A stretch of 55,231 bases of DNA from JBNKEI01 sp050288705 (GTDB lineage: Bacteria; Myxococcota; Myxococcia; Myxococcales; UBA5297). The position numbers and the translations under genes are program-made. Positions 26,374 through 35,383 of this stretch are shown piece after piece (position 1 is the stretch's first letter; the number at the start of each line of letters is the position of its first letter). The stretch covers positions 1 to 55,231 of the forward strand of contig JBNKEI010000068.1 in assembly GCA_050288705.1 (NCBI GenBank). Reading direction: 5' to 3'. The notes below the pieces were generated by a model. It did no database searches and had not been told where the DNA came from. It saw nothing but the letters and a program-made list of their open reading frames with translations.

Positions 26374-26414
26374 GTACAAGACGTCATCTCCTGACCTCTG
26401 ATGACGTCTTGTAC
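26374..26414. terminator. Perfect 15-bp hairpin after cca
   Basis: GTACAAGACGTCATC (26374-26388) pairs perfectly with GATGACGTCTTGTAC (26400-26414) around an 11-base loop. On the plus strand it lies 25 bp after the cca stop but has no T-run. On the minus strand it is followed by CTTTTTTCCC, making a classic intrinsic terminator for leftward transcription entering from the DnaA-box region. It probably works in both directions. Confidence 0.6.
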
Positions 26415-26448
26415 TGCCATGGCTATGGCAGCCGTACTTTGCTGCGAG

Positions 26449-26658
26449 TTATCCACAGTTGTTTCCACAGGTGGTTGTGGCTAACGTGGAATGGGAGTAA
26501 TGCTGCTATTGAGAAGACTAAAGCAAGTGTTTGTTCGTGCAAAAAAAGCTAGTAAAATCAAGATATTGGACTGCGGAGATATTCTGAGATGACTGATGAA
26601 GGATAAGGTAGCGAAGTGCAGAAGCTCAGCCGTGGCCTGTTGATAGCCTGTGGATATC
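26449..26658. promoter_or_regulatory. Cluster of DnaA-box-like sequences
   Basis: A perfect TTATCCACA lies at 26449-26457. Related sites are GTTTCCACA at 26461-26469 (7 of 9), TTAGCCACA on the minus strand at 26476-26484 (8 of 9) and ATATCCACA on the minus strand at 26650-26658 (8 of 9). The gap between them contains AT-rich patches (for example 26544-26570). Such clustering fits a replication origin or a DnaA-regulated promoter. No dnaA, dnaN or gidA gene is in the window. Confidence 0.4.
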
Positions 26659-26763
26659 CTATTGACAAACGACAAACAAAAGAGGGGTATATGCTTTCCA
26701 TGAACACGGTAACTTTATATTTGTCGTTGCTTTTTGATTAGCAAAGGCTTGTGGGGAGCAGCC

Positions 26764-27984
26764 ATGGCAGGCGTGGCAGGTTTACCAAACGAGCATAGTC
26801 CAAAAGTGCTCCTGGTTCAGAAAGAAATTGTTGACCGGGGCAAAATCGCCCAAGCGCTTCGAGACGCGGGGTTCGAAGTTGCGGAGGCTGATAGTGGAAT
26901 CTCCGGAATTGAGAATGCAATCGCCAGCTCTCCAGACTTACTGTTGGTGGATTTGCACTTGCCTGACCTAGATGGAGTAGAAGTTGCAACTAAGCTTCGA
27001 CGTCTGGGATTGGCTGGTTTGCCTATTGTGGGCATGGGACAACTTGGTTCAGAGAGGGGAATGGCGCTTTCTGCTGGGTGCAACGGAACAGTTCCCAATC
27101 CACCAGATCTGCACCTTCTTCCTGGGCAGGTTCGGGAATTTTTGGCAGGAAAGCGCGATCGGCTCAGGGTTGGGGAAGAACGACGCTACCTTCGCGAGCT
27201 TACTGGCGCTCTTTCGGAAAAACTTGAAGATAAAGTAAGACAACTGACTCTGATCAATGAGCGGCTACGCAGCGCTGGGGAGTTCAAGACTGAATTTATG
27301 AAGGCTATTTCTCATGAGCTTTCATCTCCCTTGACTCCGTTAGTAGGGTATCTACGAATCTTACAAAGCGAAAAACTTGGTTTGCTAAATGAGCGTCAGA
27401 AGCGAGTGGTTTATTCGATGCAGCAAAGTGCTGAAAGGCTTTCGCGAACCATCGATAGTTTGGCTGACTTCGTAATGTTAGAAATTGGGCAATATCGCGT
27501 GCGCGCGGAATTGGTCAATCTTGTAGGTTTGGTGCAGAAAGAAGTTGAAGGGTTATTGATTTCCCAAGCAAAAGCCAAACGAGTGCATATTTACATGGAA
27601 GTTCCCGGGGAATCATTGGTTTTGCAAGCCGATTCCGCTCGATTTTCTCAAGCGATACGAAACTTGGTAGAAAATGCGGTGAAGTTTTCACCTCGTGGGG
27701 GTAATGTTTTAGTAGAAATTCAACAAACCATGAACAAAGTCGCCATTGCGGTATACGATCAGGGGGCTGGAGTTTCCCCTGAGGACCAAGAAAGAATTTT
27801 CGAACCTTTTCACCCTGCCAAAGGGGCGCAATACGTAGCCAGTGTGGGGTTGGGTCTTCCTGTTGCTCGCAAAATCGCCGAAGCGCATGGAGGTAACCTT
27901 TATGTCGAAAGTCCCCCTAAGGTGCAGCCGGAATCAGAACGTCTTTTTACAGGAGCAAAATTCGTTTTGGAACTTCCTATTTAA
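26764..27984 (+). CDS. Response-regulator receiver / histidine kinase hybrid
   Basis: Residues 15-130 form a receiver domain with the phosphoacceptor Asp in DLLLVDLHLPDLDGVEVA. A short coiled linker follows. The HisKA domain has its phosphorylatable His in FMKAISHELSSPLTPLVGYLRI. The ATPase domain shows the N box (AIRNLVENAVKFSPRGG) and G boxes (YDQGAGVSPEDQERIFEPF; VGLGLPVARKIAEAHGG). There is no transmembrane segment, so it is cytoplasmic and takes its signal through phosphotransfer or a partner protein. GGGGAG (26752-26757) precedes ATG 26764, which is chosen over TTG 26734. Its output partner is not in the neighbourhood. Confidence 0.85.
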   Translation: MAGVAGLPNEHSPKVLLVQKEIVDRGKIAQALRDAGFEVAEADSGISGIENAIASSPDLLLVDLHLPDLDGVEVATKLRRLGLAGLPIVGMGQLGSERGMALSAGCNGTVPNPPDLHLLPGQVREFLAGKRDRLRVGEERRYLRELTGALSEKLEDKVRQLTLINERLRSAGEFKTEFMKAISHELSSPLTPLVGYLRILQSEKLGLLNERQKRVVYSMQQSAERLSRTIDSLADFVMLEIGQYRVRAELVNLVGLVQKEVEGLLISQAKAKRVHIYMEVPGESLVLQADSARFSQAIRNLVENAVKFSPRGGNVLVEIQQTMNKVAIAVYDQGAGVSPEDQERIFEPFHPAKGAQYVASVGLGLPVARKIAEAHGGNLYVESPPKVQPESERLFTGAKFVLELPI

Positions 27985-28032
27985 AGTCGCATCGTAAAGA
28001 TGTTCAAAAATAATTTTTTACCCAGATTCACG

Positions 28033-28108
<76 letters not shown>

Positions 28109-28140
28109 ACGAATCATATATTCACAATTTGAAGGAATCT

Positions 28141-28169
28141 TCTATAAATGCCTTGATGAAAAAAGTCAA
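28141..28169 (-). promoter_or_regulatory. Sigma70-type promoter for tRNA-Ala
   Basis: On the minus strand TTGACT (28164-28169) and TATAGA (28141-28146) are separated by exactly 17 bases. Transcription would begin near 28134, about 26 bases before the mature tRNA 5' end. Confidence 0.75.
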
Positions 28170-28459
28170 GGGCTCTAATGGAAGATTGCGGTGCTTGCTT
28201 TTATTGGCCACTGTAGCAATTTTCGGCATCGGGCGAGCGGGCTAGAACTTCAACCGGTTTATCTCTAAAACAAGCGTGTGCTTTGTTTTAATTAGAGGTG
28301 TATCGTGTATGAATTGAGTTACCAAATTTTGGAGTAGACTCTGTCTGAAGAAAAGAGCTGAACGAGAGAAAGTTTCGCGACGGCACCTGGTAGTTGGTTC
28401 AAAGACTTTAGACTGGAAAGGGCGAGGGGACAAAAAGTTCTCGCTTCGCGCAAAGGAAC
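28170..28459. other. Intergenic stretch before the TPR gene
   Basis: No gene is recognised here. The region should contain the promoter of the TPR gene; no strong sigma70 match is seen. The gene itself has a good SD (AAAGGA, 28451-28456). Confidence 0.4.
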
Positions 28460-30874
28460 ATGCAGCCAAGCACACCAAAGACACCAATAAGCCCTGCCGA
28501 GTTAGCTAAGCTCGAGCATTCTTTTGCTACTGATCCGGAATCCCAGGCTTTTATCGCGCTTGCAGAAGCGTACCTTTCCATGGGGCGCTTCATGGAAGCC
28601 ATGGTCGTTTGCAAAAAGGGAATAAAAGCTCACCCTCAAGATCCGGCGGCGCGAGTCCTGTTGGCGCAAGTCTACGCCGATCAATCAAAAACCAAAAAAG
28701 CTTTGGAAGAGCTCGAATCGATCATGCAGAATTGGCCCGACCTGATTCCTGCCTTGCGTTTAAGAGGAACAATTCTATGTAAAACGGGGGATGCCGTTAG
28801 CGGTCAAGAAAGCTTGAAGCGTGCTTTAGCAGCCGATCCTACAGATCAGCAGACATTGGAAATTTGTCAGAAGTACGGGGTTTCCATACCAACCGCAGTG
28901 CAGGCTCAGCCAGTTTTGCTTTTGGAAGAAACGCCAAAAACTCAAAAAATTGGTCTGTCTCCAAAAACTAACGCCGAACCCACTGGGCATTCGATTAGTC
29001 CAGTACCCCCTACTGCTTCTCTGTCTTCATCTTCTCCTAGCCAGTCTGCTATTGCGAATCCTGCTCCCTCGGCTATGGTTCCTCCGCCACCTTCAGACGC
29101 CATCATAGAAGGTTCTGCGGCCGCAACTAGGCCAGGGAAATCAGCCGTGCCTCCCCGAGGACAAGCGGTTTCGTCTGTTGCAAGTGACGCAAACATCTCT
29201 CCTACTTATAGCGAGCCATTAAGCGACTATGGTGCCCCTAAACACCGGCAAACCACAGTAATAGCGTTGGTGGCTACGGTAGCTTTTTTGTTTACCGGAT
29301 TGGCTGGATTAGGCGGCTACTATCTGGTGCGCAAAGTAGGAGCGGAGCGTGACCGAAAGATTGAAAAGTTGCTTAAAAAGGTTCAGGAAGAAATTAGTCG
29401 CGATAGCTTTATGGGGTATCGAGTCGCTTGTGACTTCGGGCAGCAGATCGTTGGTGAACTAGATAATGAACTTTATTCGGTACACGCATATTTGGCCTAT
29501 GCCTATGCCATACGCTGGGTTGAGCATGGCGAAGGTGATTTTGCTGAGAAGTTAGCTCGCGAGCATCTTAATCGAGCTAAGAAAGCCCATATTGACCATT
29601 CGCATGCTATTGTTGCCGATGCCTATATTAGCTTTTATTCAGGCGAAACCGAAGCCGCAATTCGTTCGCTTTCTCAAAGCGTGGAAGAAAAAGGCAAGAA
29701 TAGTAGCTTGCTTTTGTCGTCGTTGGGAATACTGCAATTGCGCTCTGGCGACTTAGACAAAGCTGTCGAGAATTTGAGAGCAGCGCAGAATTTGGCTCCT
29801 TCCGACGCGCGCATCAATGCGGCCTTGGGAGATGTATTTCGTTGCTTGGGAGATGAATATTTCGACAACTATGAAGCCGATTTACGCTACCACAAGGCTG
29901 CAAATTCCTACGAAGCTGCTTTGCGTTATCAAAAAGACCATGGGGAAGCCCTTCTAGGCGTGGTGCTAATGTCCATCGATACCAATCGCATGGATGCTGC
30001 GCGAGCGCTTATCAATTCTATTCTCAACGAGCGGCAAAACACCCTTTCTCCTCGACAGATGGCTCTGGCTCATCTAGCGCGAGCAATAGTTTTGGATGCC
30101 GACAATGAACAGGCAAAAGCTAATCAGGCAGAAGCTGATGCTTTCCAAATAGACTCCCGCAATCCAGACCTATTTTTGTTAAAAGCGCGTCGGTTGGTGC
30201 GCAATGGGAAAGCGGATGAAGCAGCAAAAGCAGTTCAGGAAGCAATCCGCCGCGATTCAAAACGATCGAGCTATCGGGTTCAGCTAGCCAAGATGCTTTT
30301 GGCAAAACCAGGAACCGGCCCCAAAGAAGCTGCGCAGGCTATTCGGGAAGCGATTCGCGTTATTCCCAATGCAAATAAACTTTACGTCGTTTTGGGTGAC
30401 ATATTGCGTATTGAAAACCTTTTAGATGAAGCCAAAAATGCTTATGAGAAGGTAATTGCTACTTCTGAAAAAGCTCCTGACGCGCGATTAGCACTTGCTG
30501 ATATTGCGCTTTCCAAAAAAGACTATTCAAAGGCTATTGCGTTGTATGAAAAGGCAAGAGAAGAGTTCGTGGAAAGGTCTCGCGATAACCTGATTTCTTC
30601 GGCGCGAAAGCAGTCTTATTCGCTTACCGAGATTGCAAAAATTCTCGAGGCGCGGGGGGACCGCAAGGCGGCATTTGAGAAATTCAGGCAAGCAGTTCGT
30701 GCAGACTCCAGCTATCCGCCGCCGGTTTTTAATTGTGGCCGAATCCTGGTGGCTGATAGAGAAAAGCAAAATCGGGACAAGGGGTTCACAATGTTGGAAC
30801 AGTATTTAAAGTTTGATCCTAAAGGAGAATACGCCGATGAAGCTAGTCGCTTAATTGGGGGGCGGCGGCGCTAA
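28460..30874 (+). CDS. TPR-repeat membrane protein
   Basis: An 804-residue protein. An N-terminal TPR block (about residues 10-140, for example FIALAEAYLSMGRFMEAMVVC) is followed by a Pro/Ser/Ala-rich linker (about 150-265). One transmembrane segment (TTVIALVATVAFLFTGLAGL) lies near 270-290. A long C-terminal TPR array (about 330-790) includes repeats such as SSLGILQLRSGDLDKAVENL and YVVLGDILRIENLLDEAKNA. The topology would place one TPR block on each side of the inner membrane. Such scaffolds organise protein complexes; no catalytic motif is visible. The gene stands alone before rho. Confidence 0.75.
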   Translation: MQPSTPKTPISPAELAKLEHSFATDPESQAFIALAEAYLSMGRFMEAMVVCKKGIKAHPQDPAARVLLAQVYADQSKTKKALEELESIMQNWPDLIPALRLRGTILCKTGDAVSGQESLKRALAADPTDQQTLEICQKYGVSIPTAVQAQPVLLLEETPKTQKIGLSPKTNAEPTGHSISPVPPTASLSSSSPSQSAIANPAPSAMVPPPPSDAIIEGSAAATRPGKSAVPPRGQAVSSVASDANISPTYSEPLSDYGAPKHRQTTVIALVATVAFLFTGLAGLGGYYLVRKVGAERDRKIEKLLKKVQEEISRDSFMGYRVACDFGQQIVGELDNELYSVHAYLAYAYAIRWVEHGEGDFAEKLAREHLNRAKKAHIDHSHAIVADAYISFYSGETEAAIRSLSQSVEEKGKNSSLLLSSLGILQLRSGDLDKAVENLRAAQNLAPSDARINAALGDVFRCLGDEYFDNYEADLRYHKAANSYEAALRYQKDHGEALLGVVLMSIDTNRMDAARALINSILNERQNTLSPRQMALAHLARAIVLDADNEQAKANQAEADAFQIDSRNPDLFLLKARRLVRNGKADEAAKAVQEAIRRDSKRSSYRVQLAKMLLAKPGTGPKEAAQAIREAIRVIPNANKLYVVLGDILRIENLLDEAKNAYEKVIATSEKAPDARLALADIALSKKDYSKAIALYEKAREEFVERSRDNLISSARKQSYSLTEIAKILEARGDRKAAFEKFRQAVRADSSYPPPVFNCGRILVADREKQNRDKGFTMLEQYLKFDPKGEYADEASRLIGGRRR

Positions 30875-30894
30875 GTTTTTGCACGTGTAATGTC

Positions 30895-30924
30895 TTGACA
30901 AGAAAATGGTTTTGTAGATATAGT
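30895..30924 (+). promoter_or_regulatory. Sigma70-type promoter for rho
   Basis: TTGACA (30895-30900), 18 bases, then TATAGT (30919-30924). Transcription starting near 30931 would give rho a leader of about 190 bases. That is long enough for the Rho-dependent autoregulation known in other bacteria. Confidence 0.7.
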
Positions 30925-31088
30925 AAAAGTATCCTTAGACGCGCCAAAAGTCTGGCTCAAATCTGGCCATTTTTGTAGTGTACTGGTTGAGCTTTCCTGT
31001 AAGGTAGGAAGGCAGGCAGAGAGAGTCTTGGTGCATTAGACGCCTGGTTTTTATTCCGCAGTTCATAAATCATCCATAAGAATCACCG

Positions 31089-31118
31089 ATGCGTCCAGGT
31101 AGACGTAGAGGTAAATAG
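31089..31118 (+). CDS. Possible arginine-rich leader peptide upstream of rho
   Basis: A nine-codon frame (MRPGRRRGK, then TAG) ends five bases before the rho ATG and overlaps the rho SD (AGAGG, 31106-31110). Translation of this frame would cover the rho ribosome binding site. It has no strong SD of its own, so it may be chance. Confidence 0.3.
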   Translation: MRPGRRRGK

Positions 31119-31123
31119 TCCTC

Positions 31124-32704
31124 ATGGAAAAAACATCTTCAAGCAGAAGCGGCACGCGACGTCGTCGTGGGCTAAAAAATGGAACCGAGACCAAAGCCAC
31201 TACTCGCCGGCGCAAACCAGTGCCTGTAGAGCAATCGGCTAATTTTGATGAACCTCCTTGTGAGGGACCTGTTGCTGAGCTGGTCAATAATAGCAGTAGC
31301 GATGGTGGTCCTAAGGGTGGGGAAGAAGCAGAAGTTTCGTTATTAGGCGCAAATTCGTCGGTGGCCCCAGAAGAGAGTGACCAAGAAAGCTCTGAGAAAA
31401 ATGGGGAGGCTGCTTCTAATGATATTTTGGAGTCTCCCCCGCCACAGCTAAATCTGTCGACTCTTAAGGCTATGAAGATTACTGATTTGTCATTAATGGC
31501 CCAAGATCTTCGTGTAGAAGGTGCTGCGGGAATGCGTAAGCAGGACCTTATCTTTGAAATTCTTAAGGCAACTAGCGATCGTCGGGGTGAAATTTGCGGG
31601 GAAGGAACGTTAGAAATTCTCTCCGACAATTTTGGATTCTTGCGCAGTCCTGATTTTAGTTATTTGCCTGGGCCCGACGATATCTATGTTTCTCCGTCTC
31701 AAATTCGAAGATTGAATCTGCGTACTGGAGACACGGTGCGAGGGGTAGTGCGCCAACCTCAGAGCAAAGAGAATGAACGTTATTTTGCGTTACTTCGAGT
31801 GGATAGCGTTAATTATGCCCAGCCAGAAGAAAACCTAAACAAAATTCTTTTCGATAATCTGACTCCCTTGTATCCCACTCGTAAGCTTCATCTGGAGCAC
31901 GAATCAACGGAGATGACTACACGAATTATCGACCTGCTTACGCCTATTGGAAAAGGGCAGCGTTGCCTAATTGTAGCGCCTCCGCGAGCAGGAAAAACGG
32001 TATTGCTTCAGAATATTGCTCATGCCATTACTGCCAATCACCCCGAAGTAATCCTCATTGTTTTGTTGATTGACGAGCGACCAGAAGAAGTTACTGACAT
32101 GGAGCGTTCTGTCAAAGGGGAGGTTGTTTCTTCTACCTTTGATGAGCCAGCAACACGCCACGTGCAGGTTGCAGAGATGGTTATTGAGAAAGCCAAGCGG
32201 TTAGTGGAGCATAAACGCGATGTGGTGATTTTGTTAGATTCCATTACTCGGCTAGCGCGGGCGTACAATACCGTAGTACCTCCTTCCGGGAAAATTCTTT
32301 CCGGTGGTGTAGATTCAAATGCGCTACACAAGCCGAAAAGATTTTTTGGTGCAGCGCGAAATATTGAAGAAGGTGGTTCGCTGACCATAGTGGGAACAGC
32401 ATTGGTAGACACCGGAAGCCGTATGGACGAAGTAATTTTCGAAGAATTCAAAGGAACCGGAAATTCAGAAATCGTTCTTGATCGTAAATTGATGGAAAAA
32501 AGAATTTTTCCTTGTTTAGATATAAATAAGTCGGGGACACGCAAAGAAGAATTGCTAATGGATGATTTTACTGGGAATCGAGTGTGGGTATTAAGGCAAG
32601 TTCTGCATCCTTTAAATCCTATCGACTCCATCAGTATGCTGCTGGAAAAGATGAAAGGCACTAAATCGAATCGCGACTTCCTTGATCAGATGAGTCGCGC
32701 CTAG
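31124..32704 (+). CDS. rho: Transcription termination factor Rho
   Basis: Rho is a hexameric RNA helicase that ends transcription. The OB-fold RNA-binding domain is near residues 160-235 (EGTLEILSDNFGFLRSPDFSY; PDDIYVSPSQIRRLNLRTGD). Walker A is APPRAGKT near 285-292, and the Walker B region is VVILLDSITRLARAYN. LIDERPEEVTDMERSV, PSGKILSGGVDSNALHKPKR and NIEEGGSLTI are diagnostic. At 526 residues it is about 100 longer than E. coli Rho. The extra N-terminal part is first basic (RRRRG, RRRKP), then acidic (EESDQESSEKNGE), like the insertion or extension regions of some other bacterial Rho proteins. Few intrinsic terminators are visible in this window, consistent with Rho doing much of the termination. 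Confidence 0.96.
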   Translation: MEKTSSSRSGTRRRRGLKNGTETKATTRRRKPVPVEQSANFDEPPCEGPVAELVNNSSSDGGPKGGEEAEVSLLGANSSVAPEESDQESSEKNGEAASNDILESPPPQLNLSTLKAMKITDLSLMAQDLRVEGAAGMRKQDLIFEILKATSDRRGEICGEGTLEILSDNFGFLRSPDFSYLPGPDDIYVSPSQIRRLNLRTGDTVRGVVRQPQSKENERYFALLRVDSVNYAQPEENLNKILFDNLTPLYPTRKLHLEHESTEMTTRIIDLLTPIGKGQRCLIVAPPRAGKTVLLQNIAHAITANHPEVILIVLLIDERPEEVTDMERSVKGEVVSSTFDEPATRHVQVAEMVIEKAKRLVEHKRDVVILLDSITRLARAYNTVVPPSGKILSGGVDSNALHKPKRFFGAARNIEEGGSLTIVGTALVDTGSRMDEVIFEEFKGTGNSEIVLDRKLMEKRIFPCLDINKSGTRKEELLMDDFTGNRVWVLRQVLHPLNPIDSISMLLEKMKGTKSNRDFLDQMSRA

Positions 32705-32783
32705 TATTACCATCAGGTACTCAATGGCAAATAACGGCAGATCCGTTGACCCTGCCGTTGAGTCGAGGTACCTTTTGCCCACA

Positions 32784-33557
32784 ATGAATGGGAAAACTCT
32801 TTTAACTTGGATGCTCGTTTCGTTTCTTGGATGTGCAACTATCGATCAGGTGGGCAACTTGGAGTATGCAGACGATGCCTCCGCCGATTATGAATCAGGT
32901 CAAGTCGCGCTTCGAGAAGGCCGTCCTCTAGACGCGATTCGGTATTTCGATCATGTGCGTGTTCGCTATCCATATTCGGCAGAGGCAGCATTGTCTGATT
33001 TGGCAATAGGTGACGCTCATTTCGTACAAGAAAAATATTTGGAGGCCATCAGCGCCTATCAGAATTTTTTGAAACTGCACCCCAATCATCCTCGGGCAGA
33101 TTATGCGAGCTTTCGAATGGCGCTTTCCAGCTACAAGGACATGCCCTCGAATTTTATCTTGTTTCCGCCTTCAGAGGAGAAAGACCAGACCACGGTGCGC
33201 CAAGCGCAGCAGTCGCTTGAGCAGTTTCTCCACCAGTATCCGCAGTCCAAATGGGCAAAAGAAGCTGCGCAGTATCTTGCTGACGTAAAAAATCGGTTGG
33301 CGCAGCATGAAATGAGCATAGCCCAGTTCTATCTCCATCGAGATCAATGGAGGGCTGCAATTGGAAGACTAGAGCGTCTGCTTGCCGATTATCCCTCTTC
33401 CAAATTGGAAGTAGAAGCGCTTTGGCAGCTTGCACAGGCGCATCTAAAGCTAGGTGACCGAAACAAGGCTCGCGACGCCCTGCGCCGTATTGTGGAGAAG
33501 TATCCCCAAGATTCGCGGTATTCAAAGGCGAAGCGACTTTTGCAGAGTCTGGCGTGA
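32784..33557 (+). CDS. bamD: Outer membrane assembly lipoprotein BamD-like
   Basis: BamD is a TPR lipoprotein of the Bam complex, which inserts beta-barrel proteins into the outer membrane. Starting at ATG 32784, the N-terminus reads MNGKTLLTWMLVSFLGC, a lipoprotein signal with the lipobox Cys at residue 17. ATG 32724 upstream would add 20 residues before this signal and is less likely. TPR-like units follow: DAIRYFDHVRVRYPYS, EAISAYQNFLKLHPNHPRAD (close to BamD), SLEQFLHQYPQSKWAKEA and GRLERLLADYPSSKLEVEA. Length (257) is normal. The stop overlaps the next lipoprotein gene. Confidence 0.85.
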   Translation: MNGKTLLTWMLVSFLGCATIDQVGNLEYADDASADYESGQVALREGRPLDAIRYFDHVRVRYPYSAEAALSDLAIGDAHFVQEKYLEAISAYQNFLKLHPNHPRADYASFRMALSSYKDMPSNFILFPPSEEKDQTTVRQAQQSLEQFLHQYPQSKWAKEAAQYLADVKNRLAQHEMSIAQFYLHRDQWRAAIGRLERLLADYPSSKLEVEALWQLAQAHLKLGDRNKARDALRRIVEKYPQDSRYSKAKRLLQSLA

Positions 33558-34282
33558 TCAGGGAGCTGGGAAGCAGTTTTTTGCTGGTCCTCGTTTTTTG
33601 CGTAAGTTGTAAGCCAATTTTGGGACCAGAAGGAAAAATCTCTCTGGTCTTGAAAAAAGTCGAGAAGGAGGGGAGTCGGTGGACAATTCTTACTGAAGGC
33701 CAGCAAGCAACTACTATTCATCTTAGCCAGGTTAGTTTTCGCCATGTTTTGGTGAAACCCGAAAACCATGTTTGCTCGCCAGTGGTGGCAGATATTCTTG
33801 GAAATTCGGTGAAGGCTTTTGTGGTTGTTGCCAAGGTCGAGGCGGAAGCAGTTTTTAACCAAAAAGTCCGGGTGAGTTATCTTGGGCTAGAACGAATTCC
33901 TTTTACTATGAGAGAGGGCAAGTGGGTGCCTTGCCAGGCGCTATTGCCCGAACTTTCTGAGGTCCTTTCTCTTTTGTACGCCAGGGTTAGGGCGCTACAA
34001 AACCGCGATTTGACAAAACTCGAGTCCTTAATGGCTACTAACTGGAAAGATTCCCGCTGGAATCGTAAACAGGTGCTTGAGCAGGCTAAAGGTCGCCTAC
34101 ATGATCCTTTGTACGGGGTGTATAAGCCGAGCCGGTGGGTTGTTCAGATTGACCGCGAAGGTGGGGAAGTATTGGAAGAAAAGACAGAAACTGACCAGAA
34201 AGGGGCAACGTTTTCTGGAAAAGTGCGTTTTGTTCTGCTCCGGGAAGAAGGAAAATTTCGCTTTGCTAGCGGGTTAATGTAA
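33554..34282 (+). CDS. Putative lipoprotein of unknown function
   Basis: The 242-residue product starts MIRELGSSFLLVLVFCVSC, a signal peptide with a possible lipobox Cys at residue 19. Its GTG start overlaps the bamD stop (GTGA), so the pair is coupled. The body is rich in beta-strand-like stretches (SLVLKKVEKEG, VVVAKVEAEAVFN). Its C-terminal half (LLYARVRALQNRDLTKLESLM ... VRFVLLREEGKFRFASG) resembles the SnoaL/NTF2-like pattern in which a helix pair precedes a beta sheet. I cannot name a family. It may assist BamD in the envelope. Confidence 0.6.
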   Translation: MIRELGSSFLLVLVFCVSCKPILGPEGKISLVLKKVEKEGSRWTILTEGQQATTIHLSQVSFRHVLVKPENHVCSPVVADILGNSVKAFVVVAKVEAEAVFNQKVRVSYLGLERIPFTMREGKWVPCQALLPELSEVLSLLYARVRALQNRDLTKLESLMATNWKDSRWNRKQVLEQAKGRLHDPLYGVYKPSRWVVQIDREGGEVLEEKTETDQKGATFSGKVRFVLLREEGKFRFASGLM

Positions 34283-34381
34283 GTATTGGCAGATTAAGTT
34301 CCTAGGATATTATATAAACTGACGATATTTTCCTGGTTGGGCTAATGGAATTTAAAGCAGCACTTGCAGGAGGTCGCAAGG

Positions 34382-35335
34382 ATGTACGCGCTGAAGTTTA
34401 TCTCGGGCAAGTATCAAGGGGGCGAATTCCCTTTAAAGCTTAATCGCCAGATTTTGATCGGACGTTCCTCCGATCTCGACATGGTATTGGTCGAGGATAT
34501 GGTGAGTCGAAAACATGCAAAGATTACTTGCCAGGATGGAAAGGTGTACATCGAAGACCTAGGGTCTACCAATGGCACCTTTGTAAATGGAGAAAAGACG
34601 CGCCAGGCGAGATTAAAAGAGGGTGACCGTATTCTTATAGGAACATCTATTCTTAAACTAGTGGCCCAGGGTATTGGGCAGAACCTAGACGATTCTTTGG
34701 TAAAAAAACGTCTTGAAGAAGCCGCGGAGGCAGCAGCAGCTAGGCAAACTCGGTCAATTTCTTCTATGACTGGAAAAATAGACGAAGTGCCTTTGCCAGA
34801 TCTTCTTCAGTTGTTTGGCACTTCCAAAAAAAGTGGCGTTTTGCATGTTCGGGGGGCAATGGAAGCGCACATTTTTTTACGGCAAGGACGAGTATATTAT
34901 TCTGTAATTGATGGTCAGCATAGTCTTGGGCCGAGGAAAAGCTTTTTCCGAATTGTGGCTTGGGAAAGTGGTGATTTTGAATTGCTGCCTCCTGATGACC
35001 AGGAATTTGCGGTGGAGCTAGAATCTTCTACCGAAGCTCTACTAATGGAGGGCTTGCGGCAATTGGACGAGTTGCGTAGAATTCAAGAAGAATTGCCTCA
35101 TCCTAGCTCTGTACTAGAGCTTGCCTATCCCCTGGTTTCCAAGCTGCGGGAGTTGTCGGAAGAGGAACTGGATCTATTACAGACAATTCATAACGAAAAA
35201 AGTCTTCAGCCTATTCTCGATAAGGCGGCAGGAACCGATCTTGAAATATGCAGCTCGTTGCTGGAATTGGTTAAAAAGGGATACGTCTCGGTTTGTTCCG
35301 ATCCCGAGTTATCTCCGATGGTACAAATATCGTAA
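34382..35335 (+). CDS. FHA domain plus DUF4388 protein
   Basis: 317 residues. The N-terminal FHA domain (about 1-95) has the phosphothreonine-binding motifs LIGRSSDLDMVL, SRKHAKI and GSTNGTFVNG. The DUF4388 (PATAN-type) region is about residues 130-240 (GKIDEVPLPDLLQLFGTSKKSGVLHV, then GRVYYSVIDGQ), and a helical C-terminal tail follows. The two domains occur together in signalling proteins of Myxococcota and related groups. AGGAGG (34368-34373) precedes the ATG with ideal spacing. The protein likely reads Ser/Thr-kinase phosphorylation; no kinase gene is in the window. Confidence 0.85.
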   Translation: MYALKFISGKYQGGEFPLKLNRQILIGRSSDLDMVLVEDMVSRKHAKITCQDGKVYIEDLGSTNGTFVNGEKTRQARLKEGDRILIGTSILKLVAQGIGQNLDDSLVKKRLEEAAEAAAARQTRSISSMTGKIDEVPLPDLLQLFGTSKKSGVLHVRGAMEAHIFLRQGRVYYSVIDGQHSLGPRKSFFRIVAWESGDFELLPPDDQEFAVELESSTEALLMEGLRQLDELRRIQEELPHPSSVLELAYPLVSKLRELSEEELDLLQTIHNEKSLQPILDKAAGTDLEICSSLLELVKKGYVSVCSDPELSPMVQIS

Positions 35336-35383
35336 CTAGCGTTTTGATTTGTTCTTTAGAAAAACGTAATTTGGTTACCGGGT

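Noticed and set aside
32038..32661. Long open frame on the minus strand inside rho
   Set aside because: It lies wholly antisense to a clear rho gene and has no recognisable protein motif.
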